A stretch of DNA of 64,000 nt from Maratus speciosus (Eukaryota; Arthropoda; Arachnida; Araneae; Salticidae). This document shows, piece by piece, positions 24,320-36,069 of the stretch. The position numbers and the translations under genes are program-made. Every line of letters starts with the position of its first letter. Position 1 is the stretch's first letter. The DNA lies in the NCBI GenBank assembly GCA_963932465.1, contig OZ010795.1, forward strand, positions 22,405,874-22,469,873. The letters are read 5' to 3'. Below the pieces are notes generated by a model. It had not been told where the DNA came from and searched no databases. It saw nothing but the letters and a program-made list of their open reading frames with translations.

Positions 24320-25610
24320 AGGCTGTTTTCGTCTTTGATTAAAAAAAAAAAAATAGTTAAAAATTTGAAAATAAGATAATGTAAAATGAATTAAGTAAAC
24401 AAAGTCTATGTGTCCTGGTATTTTTTAACAATGCCATAAGAAAGTTTTTTAAATAAAACATTTTAAATGTATCGTTTTAAATCTGACATAATTTTCACCA
24501 AAGTTTTCTTTTTCTTTTTAATATTCACGTGAAAATACTATTGTTGTTAGAAAGGAAATATTTGCTCTGTCTTAGAATTCATAACACAAGAGCGATGCAA
24601 CTGTTGTAGGCACTGCAATTACGTCAATAATTGGTTCATTGCTTCAAAATAGCTGAATTTGTTTATTTTCTGTAAGGAAGTAAACGCTATCAGTTTACAA
24701 TGGAAGTTTATAGGAATTTTGTGAAATCTTGGAGATATATCACCACGTTGGCGACGAACTTGGCGGCATTTGGCGACAGAACAGGTTATTCTTTATGGTA
24801 ACCCCCTTATAGGTATGGAGATGCATTAAATGCTGTTCAATAACCAATGAGATGCGTTTCATTCGAGTGTTGCCATTTAACAATTAACAGATATATATAG
24901 ATATATTGATTAGTTTTAAAAGATTATCTCAAAATAGGAAATAAATGTCTCGCGCAAGTATATTTTTAAATTTAAACTTTTTGGCAATATTATTGTTTGT
25001 CAATTTTAACTAAGACGTAATTTCCTCCATTTACGTCTTTTAACGCATGTTAAGGAATTTATTATTTTACAATTTTCTTTCTCTTTTAAAATTCACATAT
25101 GAATATAGTTTTTATGACGTAATTAGCAATATTTTCCTGCTTTTAATACGTAATCATTTAATTCTCATTTGAAAGTTTTTGTTCAGTTTATAATAGTCAC
25201 GTGTAAATAAATTATTAATTTGAAGGAAATATTATTCGTTGAGTAGTTTTTAAATTTGGCAACATTTTAAAATAATACCCCTTTCGAAAACTTGTAAAAA
25301 ATATCTTTTGAAATGCTGAAAATTTGAATTTAAAATAGAAATAAAACCTTAAAAGATGAGTCAATTTAAAAAACTTGACGCAGTCTGCACACCGGGAACT
25401 TGTTGTGTACAAAATGATATAAAAAAGTTTAAATTCCTATATATAGTTTTTGCTCCTATACATCTTTTTTAATGGAAGGGTTTTGGCCAACTTTAACATT
25501 AAATATTTCTTAAAATATTTATTTGATTTGAAAACTGTCTGCATCAGCATGTTTATCAAACACTTCATCATAATACAGCCGATTTTCATATTTTTGTATG
25601 CAAGATTTTC
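24320..25610 (-). repeat. Dispersed repeat family A, copy 2 (inverted)
   Basis: Co-linear with 1190-2280 in inverted orientation over its whole length. The short minus-strand frame at 25215-25412 corresponds to part of the frame in copy 1, both ending close to a QRIIFPSN or QRIIYPLN motif. This is repeat homology rather than evidence of a gene. Confidence 0.75.
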
Positions 25611-26425
25611 CTTAATATTAACGAAGAAAGACCTGCGTTCACAAAAAATGCAAAACCGGCGCTGACGGTAACAGCGTTAGTTACTTTTTTTAGAGTAGAG
25701 AAATTTGTCAATGCTTTAAATCTGGCTTTATGAAAAATTGGTATGTTTAGCACTTAAAACATATAATCTGTAGAATATTTTAACTAATCCTAATACAGCC
25801 AATTACTTTATTGATATTTATTTGTCAATGCTTCATGAATGATGGAATAAAAAGGGACTGCTTCTTTTCTTATTTTGAAAGATTTTAAAGTCATTGTATT
25901 CGTGATGTGTGAAATCGCTTTTTATCTCATGTGTTCAAATCATTGACAATAATAAATACCTTATTATTAGTTAGTTTGTTTATCACGCACATCATAAGTG
26001 AAATAAATATTGGTATACAAATTGAAATCCTACAGTTATGTTTCGAAACCATTTTGAACACATATATGTATTTTATTTGAACAATTCCTTAATATTTATT
26101 TTCGTTGCTACTATTCAAATTAATGTTATTCCCCCAAATGTAATAGAGATAAGGTAAGCTTTAGATGATTTATCTCAAAAAACTAATGAAGAAGACAGTG
26201 CCAGAATCGAAAGACCCTAAATCCTAATTTTTCTTTCACACTCACAGTGTTTTTGCACTTCCTGTTTTTTAAACCTACTGTAAATAAATAGCTTCAAAAT
26301 GCGATCCAATGCCATTTTGAAGAATCCCAGTCATAAATCTAATCTGATTTTTAACATGTAATAAATACAAGGGGATTACGATAATATAGGTACGCACTAC
26401 GCATTTATCAATCGACTTTAAATTA
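25611..26425. other. AT-rich sequence, nothing recognised
   Basis: No coding frame or shared repeat that I can support. Confidence 0.5.
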
Positions 26426-26429
26426 GACT

Positions 26430-26990
26430 CCAACAGAACAAGCACACTTGCTCTACAGCTCCTGCGATTTCTGGAAGCAATGATGAAAATCCTCTTTTAG
26501 TATCTTCTCAAGTTTAGCCGTCACGTTATATTTGATGTTTTCTAGTGTGAAAATGGTTACATTTGAGGCACATTTTGATCTTGCAGAAGAGCCAGACATT
26601 CGGCGCTAAATCCGGTGAGTAGGGAGCTTTTTGGAAGAGTGGAATGTTCTTTTTTCTGAGGCATGTCTGCCCAACAATCGATTTGTGGCAGGGATCATTG
26701 CCGTGATTTAGTGATCAACTTTCTGGGTTTCCATTTGATCCGTGTTTAGCAGCCGCGGGGCAAACTTCACACTGACATATTTCATCTTCAAATTATCTGA
26801 CAGGATTGCATAAATGGATCTAGGAGAGATCCCAACTTCTTGTGTCAACTCGTCGATGGTCATTTGTCGGTCTGATCTGGTTAATTATTTCACTTGCTCG
26901 ACCATTCCTTTCTGTCTGAAGGTCACTGAGCTTCATACATAACAGGAGTTCTTAGTCGGCGGTCAGAAGCTTACAAGGCAAATAAAAAAT
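26430..26990 (-). pseudogene. mariner-type transposase relic with internal deletion
   Basis: Reading the minus strand across frames gives an N-terminal helix-turn-helix segment containing MTIDELTQEVGISPRSIYAI and then KMKYVSVKFAPRLL. It jumps straight to a C-terminal catalytic segment with GNDPCHK and APYSPDLAPN. The central part with the first catalytic aspartate is missing and several frameshifts and stops are present. The SPDLAP motif and the DE-motif spacing fit the mariner branch. The relic is dead. No terminal repeats could be placed. Confidence 0.75.
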
Positions 26991-28440
26991 GCAAAAGGCA
27001 AAGGTAACAAACAGTCCGCTTTGCCAATGGTAGATATTAGCGCTCTCATTTACTATTATCTAATTTATGCTTCTCTAATTAAAGTTATACTTATCAAATT
27101 AATAAATTATTGTCTACTCAAGTAATTAATGCGATAAACAGCATTCTTTGCTATGAATGCTTTTCTAAAATTATCGTCACTGTATCCTTCCGCACTGAAC
27201 GCTGGAAATCATGTCAGGAAATGGGAAGACAGATCTCCTGTTATATATGGAGCTCAGTGCTGAAGTTTGAAGGTCTCCCATTGCGGCTCTCGTCTTCCAG
27301 CGATTTCTGTCCAGTCCGAAATCTTGAAAACCGCACGTAAACGGCTGTTGTCTTTTAAGAATTGTCACCGTAAACTGTCTGCAAGTCTAATCAATTAGAA
27401 GCAGATTTCCTTAATCTCCACATGAACTTGATGTTTGCACTTTGCTTGTACTCCAACATCGCACAAACTGATAACGACACGTTCCTGCCTTTAGCTTCCC
27501 TGCCGTCACACTTCCTGCTATGAATTCCGGTAGTAAAAAATAACATAACAAATAATGCAAACAAATAAATTAATAATATTGTGGTATCAAAGAGTTACAA
27601 CAAAATTCTGTGAACTTTTTGACGGCATCTTCTATATGTAATTTTGCAACAGCCATTATGTTCTTTTCTGGTGAAATTTCATATAAAAACTTTATATGAG
27701 GAAATAAATACAAAAATAATATAAAAGATAGTTCTCTATATAACTTTTGAGTTTTATGAGTTTCCGCTATAAAGTCATCCTCTTCCTTTTTCGGACATTT
27801 TAATCTTAAAACATGAGTAATTATTTTATTGAATTATTTATGCTTCATTCTTGGCATATAAGAAAGTATTTTTGCCAGTCGAAATATTAAAAAAAATAAT
27901 AATTCCAAAGTCCAAATAAATTTAACTCTAAATATTTAGAAAGTGGACTCTCAACCAGTATTTCCTTACAATAATTTATCTCTCTGATACTCTTGATGAA
28001 TAGACGTGCATTTGATAAACTTAGAATGGTAAAATAAAGAAAATAAATATGAATAAAAGATAATTTGTTTATGTACTCAATTTTCTATTGCTACACAATC
28101 ACTACAAAATCTCATCACAATTATCAATTTTCTATGTTTATATAATTAAATTAATATTATCAATTCTTACTATTTTTGTAAACAATTGGTTAAGACAATG
28201 GAATAAAATAAATATAGTTTATTTTGTATAAACTTGATATAGAATTAAAAATATTTACCTTTATTTTTCAACATCAATCTGAAACCTCCCAAAATAAAAT
28301 ACACATCCTATGCCTGCATAGATTGTCTACTTAATCTCAAAAATTCCAAAACAAGTAATATCCTCGTGGCGCCCCAAGGTCATACTTGGTATTATTGAAA
28401 TCTATTTGAGGAAGAGAAAAAAAATCTACAGAATTAAATT
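26991..28440. other. Unassigned sequence downstream of the retrotransposon
   Basis: A patch at about 27180-27530 is less AT-rich than its surroundings but shows no recognisable protein on either strand. The 3' long terminal repeat of the neighbouring retrotransposon would be expected around 27.6-28.4 kb. I cannot identify it, because I find no matching sequence on the far side of the element. Confidence 0.45.
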
Positions 28441-29060
28441 TTAATCTATGGTTTTTACTTTAGTTTGAGTTTGTGATTGTAATTGTGGTTGTGATGTTTG
28501 TTGTGGTTTTGTTTGTTTTATGAGTTGCTCATGAAACATTCTGAAATCATCTGGTGAAAAATAGGGTCTTAATTTAGAAACGTGTACAATAACTGAATTT
28601 AGTCCTGTCTCATAATTAAATTTATCTATTTCATAAGTTACTTCAAAAAGTTTATTTATAATTTTATACGGTCCTGAGAAAGTAGGTTCTAATTTTCGAG
28701 TGTTAGGGTACTTAAATTCTTCATAAATTACAGAATCTTGTATTTTTAATGGGGATTCAACAGAATTTCTATCATATAGTCTTTTACTTTTAAGATGAAA
28801 TTCATGAGTTCGCGCTTTTGCAATTTTGAGTGCTGACTGTAGGATAGTAGTTCTATTTTAAAGGAGATTGATAGGGTAATTGACCATAAAATAAGTAGGC
28901 AGGTGGGAATTTAGTATTGGAATGTGGGGTATTATTGTATTCTTGGATGACTTGGTCTAATAATCTTGTCCAAGGTATTTTAGAAGAAGTGGAATTGATT
29001 TTACATTTAAGCCTGGTAACTATTGACTGATTAACGCGCTTTACCTTCCCATTGGTCTAT
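28441..29060 (-). pseudogene. Integrase C-terminal region of the Ty3 element
   Basis: Continuing on the minus strand, sequence resembling the rest of integrase can be read across frames: IPWTRLLDQVIQEYNNTPHS, then PTFSGPYKIINKLFEVTYEI and VSKLRPYFSPDDF. The last two correspond to the C-terminal DNA-binding region of Ty3 integrases. The frame finishes with a glutamine/threonine-rich tail and a TAA at 28443-28441. At least one internal stop is present near 28860. I place the end of the coding region here. Confidence 0.75.
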
Positions 29061-29483
29061 GGATGGTGTGATGATGTAAAACGTTGTTGAACATGATGTT
29101 TTCTGAGGAATTTTTTGAATCTTGGAGACCTAAAAGCTTTATGTCTATCACTGAGTATTTTTTTAGGTGTTTGAACATTAAAAATTTGCTTTAAACAGTT
29201 TGCATATGCTTCAGTAGTTGTAATAGTTAAATCCACCCACAGTATCAATAGAAAGACATTCAAAAGGTTGATGTGTGGCTGACATAGCTTGTAACAAGCC
29301 AAATCTTTTTTGTTTTGGTTTTTTATTTTTTTGACAGGTGTCGCAATGTTTAACAAATTGTGTTATGTCTATAGTCATATTAGGCCAATAATAGTCACGG
29401 GATATTAAATTAAGTATTTTTTGGATTCCTAAATGTCCAAAATTATCATGAGCAATATGGACTAATTTTTTCCTCAATGTCAT
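29040..29483 (-). pseudogene. Ty3-type integrase, core partly deleted
   Basis: The zinc-binding region is intact, with HDNFGHLG and CDTCQK giving the HHCC pattern. The first catalytic aspartate is in LSIDTVGGF. Immediately afterwards a deletion and frame change remove part of the core. The second catalytic aspartate (ILSDRHKAFRS) and the following helix appear in another frame. A stop follows at the TSSHHP position, where the active-site glutamate helix should continue. Integrase is therefore inactive in this copy. Confidence 0.85.
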
Positions 29484-29491
29484 TGGTACAA

Positions 29492-30202
29492 CTATTTTTT
29501 GAATCCCTTTCTCTGAATTATAATAATCCCATTTTCTTTTTTATATTTCTTATCACAGACATTATCCTTGTTTTGCATGTCTATGATTTCTTTTCTGTCC
29601 AACAATAAACTTACATGTTGATTGAAGTAAGCAACAGGATTTCGAGACAACATGTCTGCTTCGACATTTGTTGAACCGCTTTCATATTTAATCTGGTAAT
29701 CAAACATGCTAAGTTTAGGTAACCACCTAAAAAGTCTGCCTCTTAAGTTCTTAACGCTCTTTAACCATACTAGAGATGCGTGATCGGTATGGATTGTAAA
29801 TTTGACTCCTTGGAAATAGTGATAGAATTTATAAAGAGTATCTATAATTGCTAAACACTCTAGTTCGGTTATAAAATAGTTTTGTTCATAACTCTTCAAA
29901 ATTCTAGAATGGTAAGCAATAGGATGCAAGAAATTATCTTTATCAGGTTGTTTTAGAACTGCACCCACCGCTACCTGAGAGGCATCTACAAACATATGGA
30001 GGGGCAATTTTGGGTCATAAATTTTGAGGATTGGTTTTGCAATTAAGGCATTTTTTAGTTTTTCAAAAGAGTCCTGACATTCTGAGTTCCATTCCCATAT
30101 TGTGTTTTTTCTAAGTAATTTATTAAGGGGGTATCTAATTTCAGCATATTTGTCTATGAATATAAATTCATAGATATACATTAGGTATACATAGGTATTC
30201 AT
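29492..30202 (-). pseudogene. Ty3-type RNase H domain
   Basis: This open segment encodes the tether and RNase H. FVDASQVAVGAVL carries the first catalytic aspartate, YFITELECLAII the glutamate, and FTIHTDHASLVWL the next aspartate. It ends with the usual NVEADMLSRNP motif before the spacer to integrase. The frame changes again near 29490. The first 20 or so codons come from the repeat-expanded junction and are probably not ancestral. Confidence 0.88.
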
Positions 30203-30221
30203 AGGTATACATTAATAGAAC

Positions 30222-31131
30222 CTAAAAATCGTTGTAATTCTTTAACATTAGAGGGGGTATTAATTTTTTAATGGTCTCAATATTTGCATTAGCTGGAGTT
30301 AAAGTCCCATTGGTGACTTCGTAGCCTAAGAAATTAATTTTATTTTGGCTTAATTTACATTTTAAAAGTTTAAGTTTAATATTTTCTAATTTACAGATTT
30401 CAAAGATTTGAGTTAATTGTTTTAAGTGTTCTTCTAGAGAGGAGGAGAATATTATAATATCATCAAAATAGTGACACGCGAAATCTATTTTACATTTCTT
30501 AAGGATCCTTCTAATAGTTCTATTGAATATTGGGGGGCCTGTCTTTATGCCGAACGTAAGATCTAGCCATTCGAAGAGGCCAAATTTGTTAGCAAAAGCT
30601 AATTTTTCGGTATCAGCTGGGTGTATTGGTATGTGCCAGTGGCCAGAGGCTAAGTCTAAAGTTGAAAAGTACTGAGCACTACTCAATTTATCTAAAATTT
30701 CATAGATACGGGGCAAGGGTTCTGCATCATTTTTAATTATTGAATTTAGTTTCCTATAGTCTATACATAATCGGATCTTTTCACCTTCTTCTTTTTTCAT
30801 AACTAAAGTGATAGGGGCTATTACTTTCTTTTATGATTCCAGCCACTAATAAAGATTGGATTTGACTTTTTATTTCTTTTTCTTCTAAGGGAGAAGTTCT
30901 GTAGGGCCTCAAAGATATAGGTAGGTCATATTTTAGAAGAACGCGTTGTGGCTCAATATTAATCCTACCCACATCATATTTATGTTTTGCAAAAATATCC
31001 TTATAATTTTGAACTATCTCCCTTAAATCATCATTTTGAATTAAATTTAAATCCCCAATTAAATCTGAATCACAATTATTAACATCGCGAAAATTTTGAG
31101 AAGTTATGAACTGTCCATTATCAGGTTGCAC
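30222..31131 (-). pseudogene. Ty3-type reverse transcriptase
   Basis: An N-terminal segment (31131 to about 30790) leads into the polymerase core, with a frameshift and short deletion at the SPY/SPI junction near 30800. The core shows IRLCIDYRKLN, LDLASGHWHIPI, LTFGIKTGPP and the catalytic HYFDDIIIFS (YxDD box), then the thumb with NFLGYEVTNG. The frame ends near 30222. There, just after the RFLG motif equivalent, short AATACCTATGTATAC-like repeats interrupt the link to RNase H. All catalytic aspartates remain visible, but the polyprotein is broken in at least two places. Confidence 0.88.
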
Positions 31132-32549
31132 ATTATAATCATTTCTATCATTCTCAAAAAGTCCTGAGTAGTCATATAATTTTCACAACTAGATGGTAAT
31201 TCGTTATCATTCTTACATAAATTCAAAGTTTCAATACTCTCATTAGTTGTTATTACATTATCATCATTATATAAATTCAAATTCTCATCACAATCAACTG
31301 TTACCAAATCATTTTCTTGTTGTACTTCATTCATATCTACAGTATGAAAATGAAGCGATTTCTCATTATGTATGGATATACTCTTATTTTTAGTTTTCCT
31401 TCCTTGTTTTACAGTACAATTTCTACAATCTATAGTTAAATTAAATTTAGAACATCCCCTTAAACCCAAAATAGCATACTCCAAATTAGTATTACACACT
31501 AAAAAGTTAATAAATTTTGTAATTTTACCCACTTTAAGAGAAATTTTACATTTTTGATTTATTTTTAACACCCCTTTTGCCTGATCAATAGTAATTGTAG
31601 GTATAGTTTCAATTTTAGCATTTAGTTTTTTAACAAATTTTAGGGGTAATATTGCAGTAGTGGATCCAGTGTCCACTATACGTGGTAAATTATAACTATT
31701 GGTACATCCATACGCAATTAGTTGCCAAATATTAGGAATAGTAGGGGGTGAATTACTAGGAAGAGTATCAGAGGATGTTGCATCATTCCTAAATAAACAC
31801 TCTTGTTCCCAATGATATGCATTATTTACACCTTTATTTGTACATATTCTACATGGTCTAGAAGGATATGGTTTCTGAAAGTAATTATTTTGAAAATTTC
31901 TAGACCCCTGATTTTGATACTGTCTTTGTGGAATCCAATTCCTAGGTGCATTATTGGGCCTATTTGGCTGAAAATTAGGTCTACTTGGTTGAGTCCAAGG
32001 CCTAGGTGGTTGAAATTGTTGAAACCTTTGTCTAACTGGTTGTTGATTTACTGTTTTGCTTGAAATTTGAGGAGTGGAAACTTCAACAAATTGCTTAACA
32101 AGCCGGTACCATTCAGTGGTACTATTTGGAGGGTTTACATTAATATTATTTCTATACTCTGGTTTTAATCCATCTGTCAACCCTTGTATTACAAGAGTCT
32201 CACAAAGATGGAGTTTCCTCCAAATTCCTACTTTTTTGTGAAAATAATTTTTTAAATTACCTAATTTTAGAGTTGAGAAATCAGAAAAAATTGGAACATT
32301 TAGTTCAATGAATCTTTCTATCAAGATTTTTGAAATCTGTTCATAACTAGTACAATTAACACAGTCATTGATATAGACTTTTAGTGCTTCACCCTTTAAA
32401 TACTGTGGAATAGATTTAAATTTCTACTCTAAATCTTTATTTTCCCTAGTACTGATATCATCATAATAATTTAACAAAGCCTGGATTTCCATTCCAGTCC
32501 TAGGATCAAAATTGTCTAATTTTGGTTCAGCCATTATATCAGTATTCAT
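31104..32549 (-). pseudogene. Ty3-type gag and protease
   Basis: The frame starts at ATG 32549-32547 and is interrupted by a TAG at codon 42 (32426-32424). It then stays open for about 440 codons to a stop at 31104. A proline/glutamine/arginine-rich region precedes a zinc-knuckle-like C-x2-C-x9-H-x4-C beginning CRIC. The aspartic protease follows, with the active-site motif VDTGSTTAILP and the typical AILGLRG motif before its end. In related elements gag, protease and polymerase are usually one polyprotein. Here the frame changes near 31131 to that of the polymerase. The early nonsense codon should prevent normal gag translation. Confidence 0.85.
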
Positions 32550-33235
32550 TAAAATAAAAGAAGCACTTCTATTCTCTTTAATACATCCTGATCTTAACAA
32601 CATTTAAATTAATAGAGTTCTATTTTTCATAATAGATTAAGTACTATTTCAGACTTTAATAATAAATAAATAAATAATTCTCATGACTTCATAATAAACT
32701 TTACATAAATAAATAAATAAATACTCTTCACGAAATAATAAATAAACCTCATAAATAAATAATTCTCATACTTAATAATAAATAAATCTCAATAAATAAC
32801 TAACAATAACACAAATAATAACATAAGAAGTGCAAAAATATTGTGAAAAGAACTCACTCCAGTCACCTTGTCTCACAATCACCAGCACTATACTTTGCCA
32901 TTCACATTAGCGATGTAGATTTTTAAATTTCCGGCAATGATCTTTAGTAAATACCATAAACTATCGTGCATCAGTATTTCTATTTATTTGTAATTTGGAG
33001 ACATAATCGCTGTTATTGCCGTCACTTCAACATCCTGTCGACTTTTTCTTTCCCTGTGACGTTTTGATGGCAAGTAGTTGGTATTGTCGAAAATAATGGG
33101 GGTTTCGATTCATGCAGCACAAGCCTTCCAGCCGATTGGTTTAAGATAATAAAGAAAAGTGAATAATTCACACAAGGCAGTCGCCTGAAACAGTATTCAC
33201 TTTATTTCCACACTCACGATTGAATCTAGGGAAGA
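32550..33235. other. 5' flank of the Ty3 element, no LTR recognised
   Basis: The first 300 bases are dominated by AATAAATAAATA-type repetition. The rest is unique sequence with no primer-binding site that I can identify. A 5' long terminal repeat would be expected here but has no visible partner. Confidence 0.5.
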
Positions 33236-33248
33236 TGCTCATATACAT

Positions 33249-33291
<43 letters not shown>

Positions 33292-33402
33292 TATGTAATA
33301 TATATGTATATATATATATATTGCATATATATGTATATACTATATGTAATATATATATATATATATATGTATGTATATATATATATGTATATATATATTA
33401 CA
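33236..33402. repeat. Imperfect (TA)n microsatellite
   Basis: TATATA runs interrupted by CA, GTA and TTGCA. The apparent open frame across it is an artefact of the alternating dinucleotide. Confidence 0.95.
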
Positions 33403-33890
33403 AAATTTAAATTTTTGAGTTAAGTTTTAAGTATTTTATGTAAATTTTCCTTTTTCAGTAATATTCCGTATACGATACAGGCTTATTAAATTAAAAACCG
33501 CTATAAGATCTTAATTCATATACTAATATTTATTCCAAATTGCCTACATCTAAAAATGGCTCAATCTATTCATCTTTCTTTAATAAAATTTTTATTATTT
33601 AAATTCCTATTAAATTCCGCTATTAAATCCCGGTATATCATATTCCCCTTAAATCTTTATTTAACTGCTAAAAGATTATTCCGTCTTAAAGAAAAAAACC
33701 CTACTTATTTCAATCTATTCTGTTATTTAAAATACCCAGGTGTAATTAAAATATTTCAAAGATTAAAACTTTCGCAGACATAAATTCATTTCTTTTATCG
33801 TCTGAAGAGGGAAAAAAGGGTTATTTTTGCATAATCTCGACTACAGATTTTAACATTTGTTTATGCTTTAGACATCTGGGGCCAGGATAT
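33403..33890. other. AT-rich sequence, nothing recognised
   Basis: A 75-codon plus-strand frame at 33556-33783 has no recognisable motif. I do not call it a gene. Confidence 0.5.
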
Positions 33891-33897
33891 AAGATTA

Positions 33898-33930
33898 TTC
33901 TAGAACAATCTTTAGAGGGGAGTATAAATA
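33898..33930 (+). promoter_or_regulatory. Candidate pol II promoter: TTCTAGAA plus TATA box
   Basis: TTCTAGAA (33898-33905) is a minimal heat-shock-type inverted TTC/GAA site. Seventeen bases after it comes TATAAATA (33923-33930), in a locally GC-richer stretch (GGGAGTATAAATACGGATGG). No long frame follows, so this may be the promoter of a long terminal repeat or other retroelement rather than of a cellular gene. Confidence 0.4.
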
Positions 33931-34257
33931 CGGATGGCGGGAACCAGAGAGAAGCTTTTTTAGCTTTTTAGTTTTTTAGCATGTAGAGGTGAACACGATG
34001 TCATGTCATGTAGAAGTGTAAAGAGAGAGAGAAGTGTAGCGAATTACAGTCGTGGCAGACTGGATATTCAGTGTGACTGCTCGATGGAGGTAGTAATACG
34101 GTGGATGAATACTGTTTTATATGTGTGTAGAATGAGGAAGAAACGGTATCGTAATGGGTACGGAAATGTTAGTTGTTTACGGATTTATGTATAGAACGCA
34201 GTCAAGAGATGGAATGCTTTTAAAACTAATTGTGTGATGAGAATAGACTTTATATGT
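33931..34257 (+). other. Possible transcribed region or solo LTR fragment
   Basis: Follows the candidate promoter and is unusually rich in G for this window. It holds a 63-codon frame (34003-34194) rich in arginine with no known motif. It ends at a (TA)n tract. I cannot define the boundaries of a solo long terminal repeat. Confidence 0.3.
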
Positions 34258-34294
<37 letters not shown>

Positions 34295-34337
34295 CTCAAA
34301 AAAATCAAAAGTAAAACTAAAAGTAAAATATAAAAAA

Positions 34338-34364
<27 letters not shown>
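34258..34364. repeat. (TA)n and (AAT)n microsatellites
   Basis: A (TA)n tract at 34258-34292 and an AAT-repeat tract at 34338-34364, separated by A-rich sequence. Confidence 0.95.
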
Positions 34365-34369
<5 letters not shown>

Positions 34370-34424
34370 TAAAATCCATGCGATAAGCGCTACAGCTGCA
34401 TATAACCACACAGATTATATATAG

Positions 34425-34685
34425 CACATTATGTTTTAAATGCGTTTGTCAGACCCAGAATCCTGCACCATAAATAAACTAAGTATAACCATAAAACATC
34501 CAAGAAATTTAAACAGATATAACAGTGCTTTCTAAAATGCCCACCGCTGAAGAGGCCACAGCCTTTTGTTGTTTTTTCTTGTTCAGGTTATATCTGTTTA
34601 AATTTCTTGCATGTTTTATGGTTATACTTAGTTTATTTATGGTGCAGGATTCTGGGTCTGACAAACGCATTTAAAACATAATGTG
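34425..34685. mobile_element. Palindromic MITE with 99-bp arms
   Basis: The left arm (34425-34523, starting CACATTATGTTTTAAATGCG) and the right arm (34587-34685) are perfect inverted copies except for one base that I noticed. A 63-base spacer beginning AGTGCTTTC separates them. The element is flanked by AT-rich microsatellite sequence, with (TA)n starting soon after the right arm. There is no coding capacity. The arms would form a long RNA hairpin if transcribed. Confidence 0.85.
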
Positions 34686-34695
34686 TAATTAAAAC

Positions 34696-34698
<3 letters not shown>

Positions 34699-34783
<85 letters not shown>

Positions 34784-34846
34784 TATATGCATATATATAT
34801 ATGTATATATATATGTAAATGCATATATATATATATATATATATAA
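34699..34846. repeat. (TA)n microsatellite
   Basis: A long near-pure TA tract with a few CA and GCA interruptions in its second half. Confidence 0.97.
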
Positions 34847-35325
34847 CCATTAATTAAACATTACCGACCATCATCAAAAACTGCAATATTGTGAATGATT
34901 GGCTACACGCCATAAACCAACAATATGTAAAATAAAGTACCTTATACCTAATTACAAGATTTAACATGGAAGAAAAGAAGAACATGGATTCCGAAAAAAT
35001 TGAAAAACTTACATATTGAATTACGTTTTCAAGAGTACAGAATTCAATGATGTAATCAAAACGGTTGTTTTCTGTGGGAAAAAAGCTATAAGCTGAAATT
35101 TTTTCCCCTGTACTCAAACAACCAATATAATCAAAAAAATTGTTTAAGATGAATACAGAACACTATCAAATGGCATGAAATGGAAAAACTTCAAAACATT
35201 AAACACCCGATTTATAGCAAGAGAAATCTTACAAAACATAACGTATTAATTCCCAGTAGATTTTCAAAAAATATTCCCGCACATGGAATCCAAAAAACAA
35301 GATAAGATCAAGGCGAATAAAAAAA
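34847..35325. other. AT-rich sequence, nothing recognised
   Basis: An 87-codon minus-strand frame at 34854-35117 has no recognisable motif. No shared repeats were seen. Confidence 0.5.
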
Positions 35326-35757
35326 TTTTAAATTGTATAGTAACAATTTTACAACATTGCCAATATTAAGCGTATAATTATAACCTAGTGTAAAAAATTA
35401 AAATTATGACTTAATTGAGGCTATTTAAAAATACAAAATTTATGGTGCTGCCATCTATTATATTATTTTTAAAACAGTTAAGTTAACACAGAAAATAAAA
35501 GCTATGCAGTCAATTAATTCATGTTGAAATATTGTGATAAATATAATTAATATAATATAAATGAAAATAATTACATTATTTATAATACCTAAAAACAATT
35601 TTAAATTGTATAATAACAATTTTACAACATTGCCAATATTAAGCGTATAATTACCACCTTGTGTAAAAAATTAAAATTATGACTTTGATAGACGCTATTT
35701 TAAAATACAAAATTAATGGTGCTGCCATCTATTATATTATTTTAAAAACTATTATGA
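35326..35757. repeat. Pair of about 165-bp direct repeats, 273 bp apart
   Basis: The block starting TTTTAAATTGTATA at 35326 recurs at 35599. Both copies contain CATTGCCAATATTAAGCGTA and ATGGTGCTGCCATCTATTA. About a hundred bases of unrelated AT-rich sequence lie between them. Confidence 0.85.
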
Positions 35758-36069
35758 TTATACAAATGTCAAAATTAGAAGAACCTAATACATGCTAATG
35801 AATTAAAATGTATCAACTGCATTCCTACACACATCCTATTATAAACAATACTATACTGTATATCAATATTCAGAAATTTTTTTTCCTTTTTTTCTACTTT
35901 AGCTTCTCTATAAATAAATTAAATGCTAAAATAATATATTCTATTATCATACCAATAAATCTACACTGAGAAATTAAAAACTTTTTTAACTTGATAATAT
36001 ATGGGTCAATCCATTTCAAGTGGTCCAGCACTGTTGCTCGACCATTCCCATAATATCTGAAATCCCCCG

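Larger units (their letters stand above)
28441..32549 (-). mobile_element. Ty3/mdg4-type retrotransposon, internal region, broken
   Basis: In minus-strand order the element carries gag with a zinc knuckle, aspartic protease, reverse transcriptase, RNase H, integrase and a C-terminal tail. This domain order (RT-RH-IN) defines the Ty3/mdg4 class. At least one nonsense codon and several frameshifts or small deletions interrupt it. No env-like frame follows integrase. Matching long terminal repeats were not found by eye on either side, so the element may have lost them or they may be too diverged to see. Parts are listed separately. Confidence 0.9.

Noticed and set aside
27177..27368. Small gene in the less AT-rich patch at 27.2-27.5 kb
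   Set aside because: Short frames on both strands, none with a recognisable motif or consistent composition.
28355..28380. GGCGCC-containing sequence as a retroviral primer-binding site
   Set aside because: It lies at the 3' side of the minus-strand element and in the wrong orientation for a primer-binding site next to a 5' long terminal repeat.
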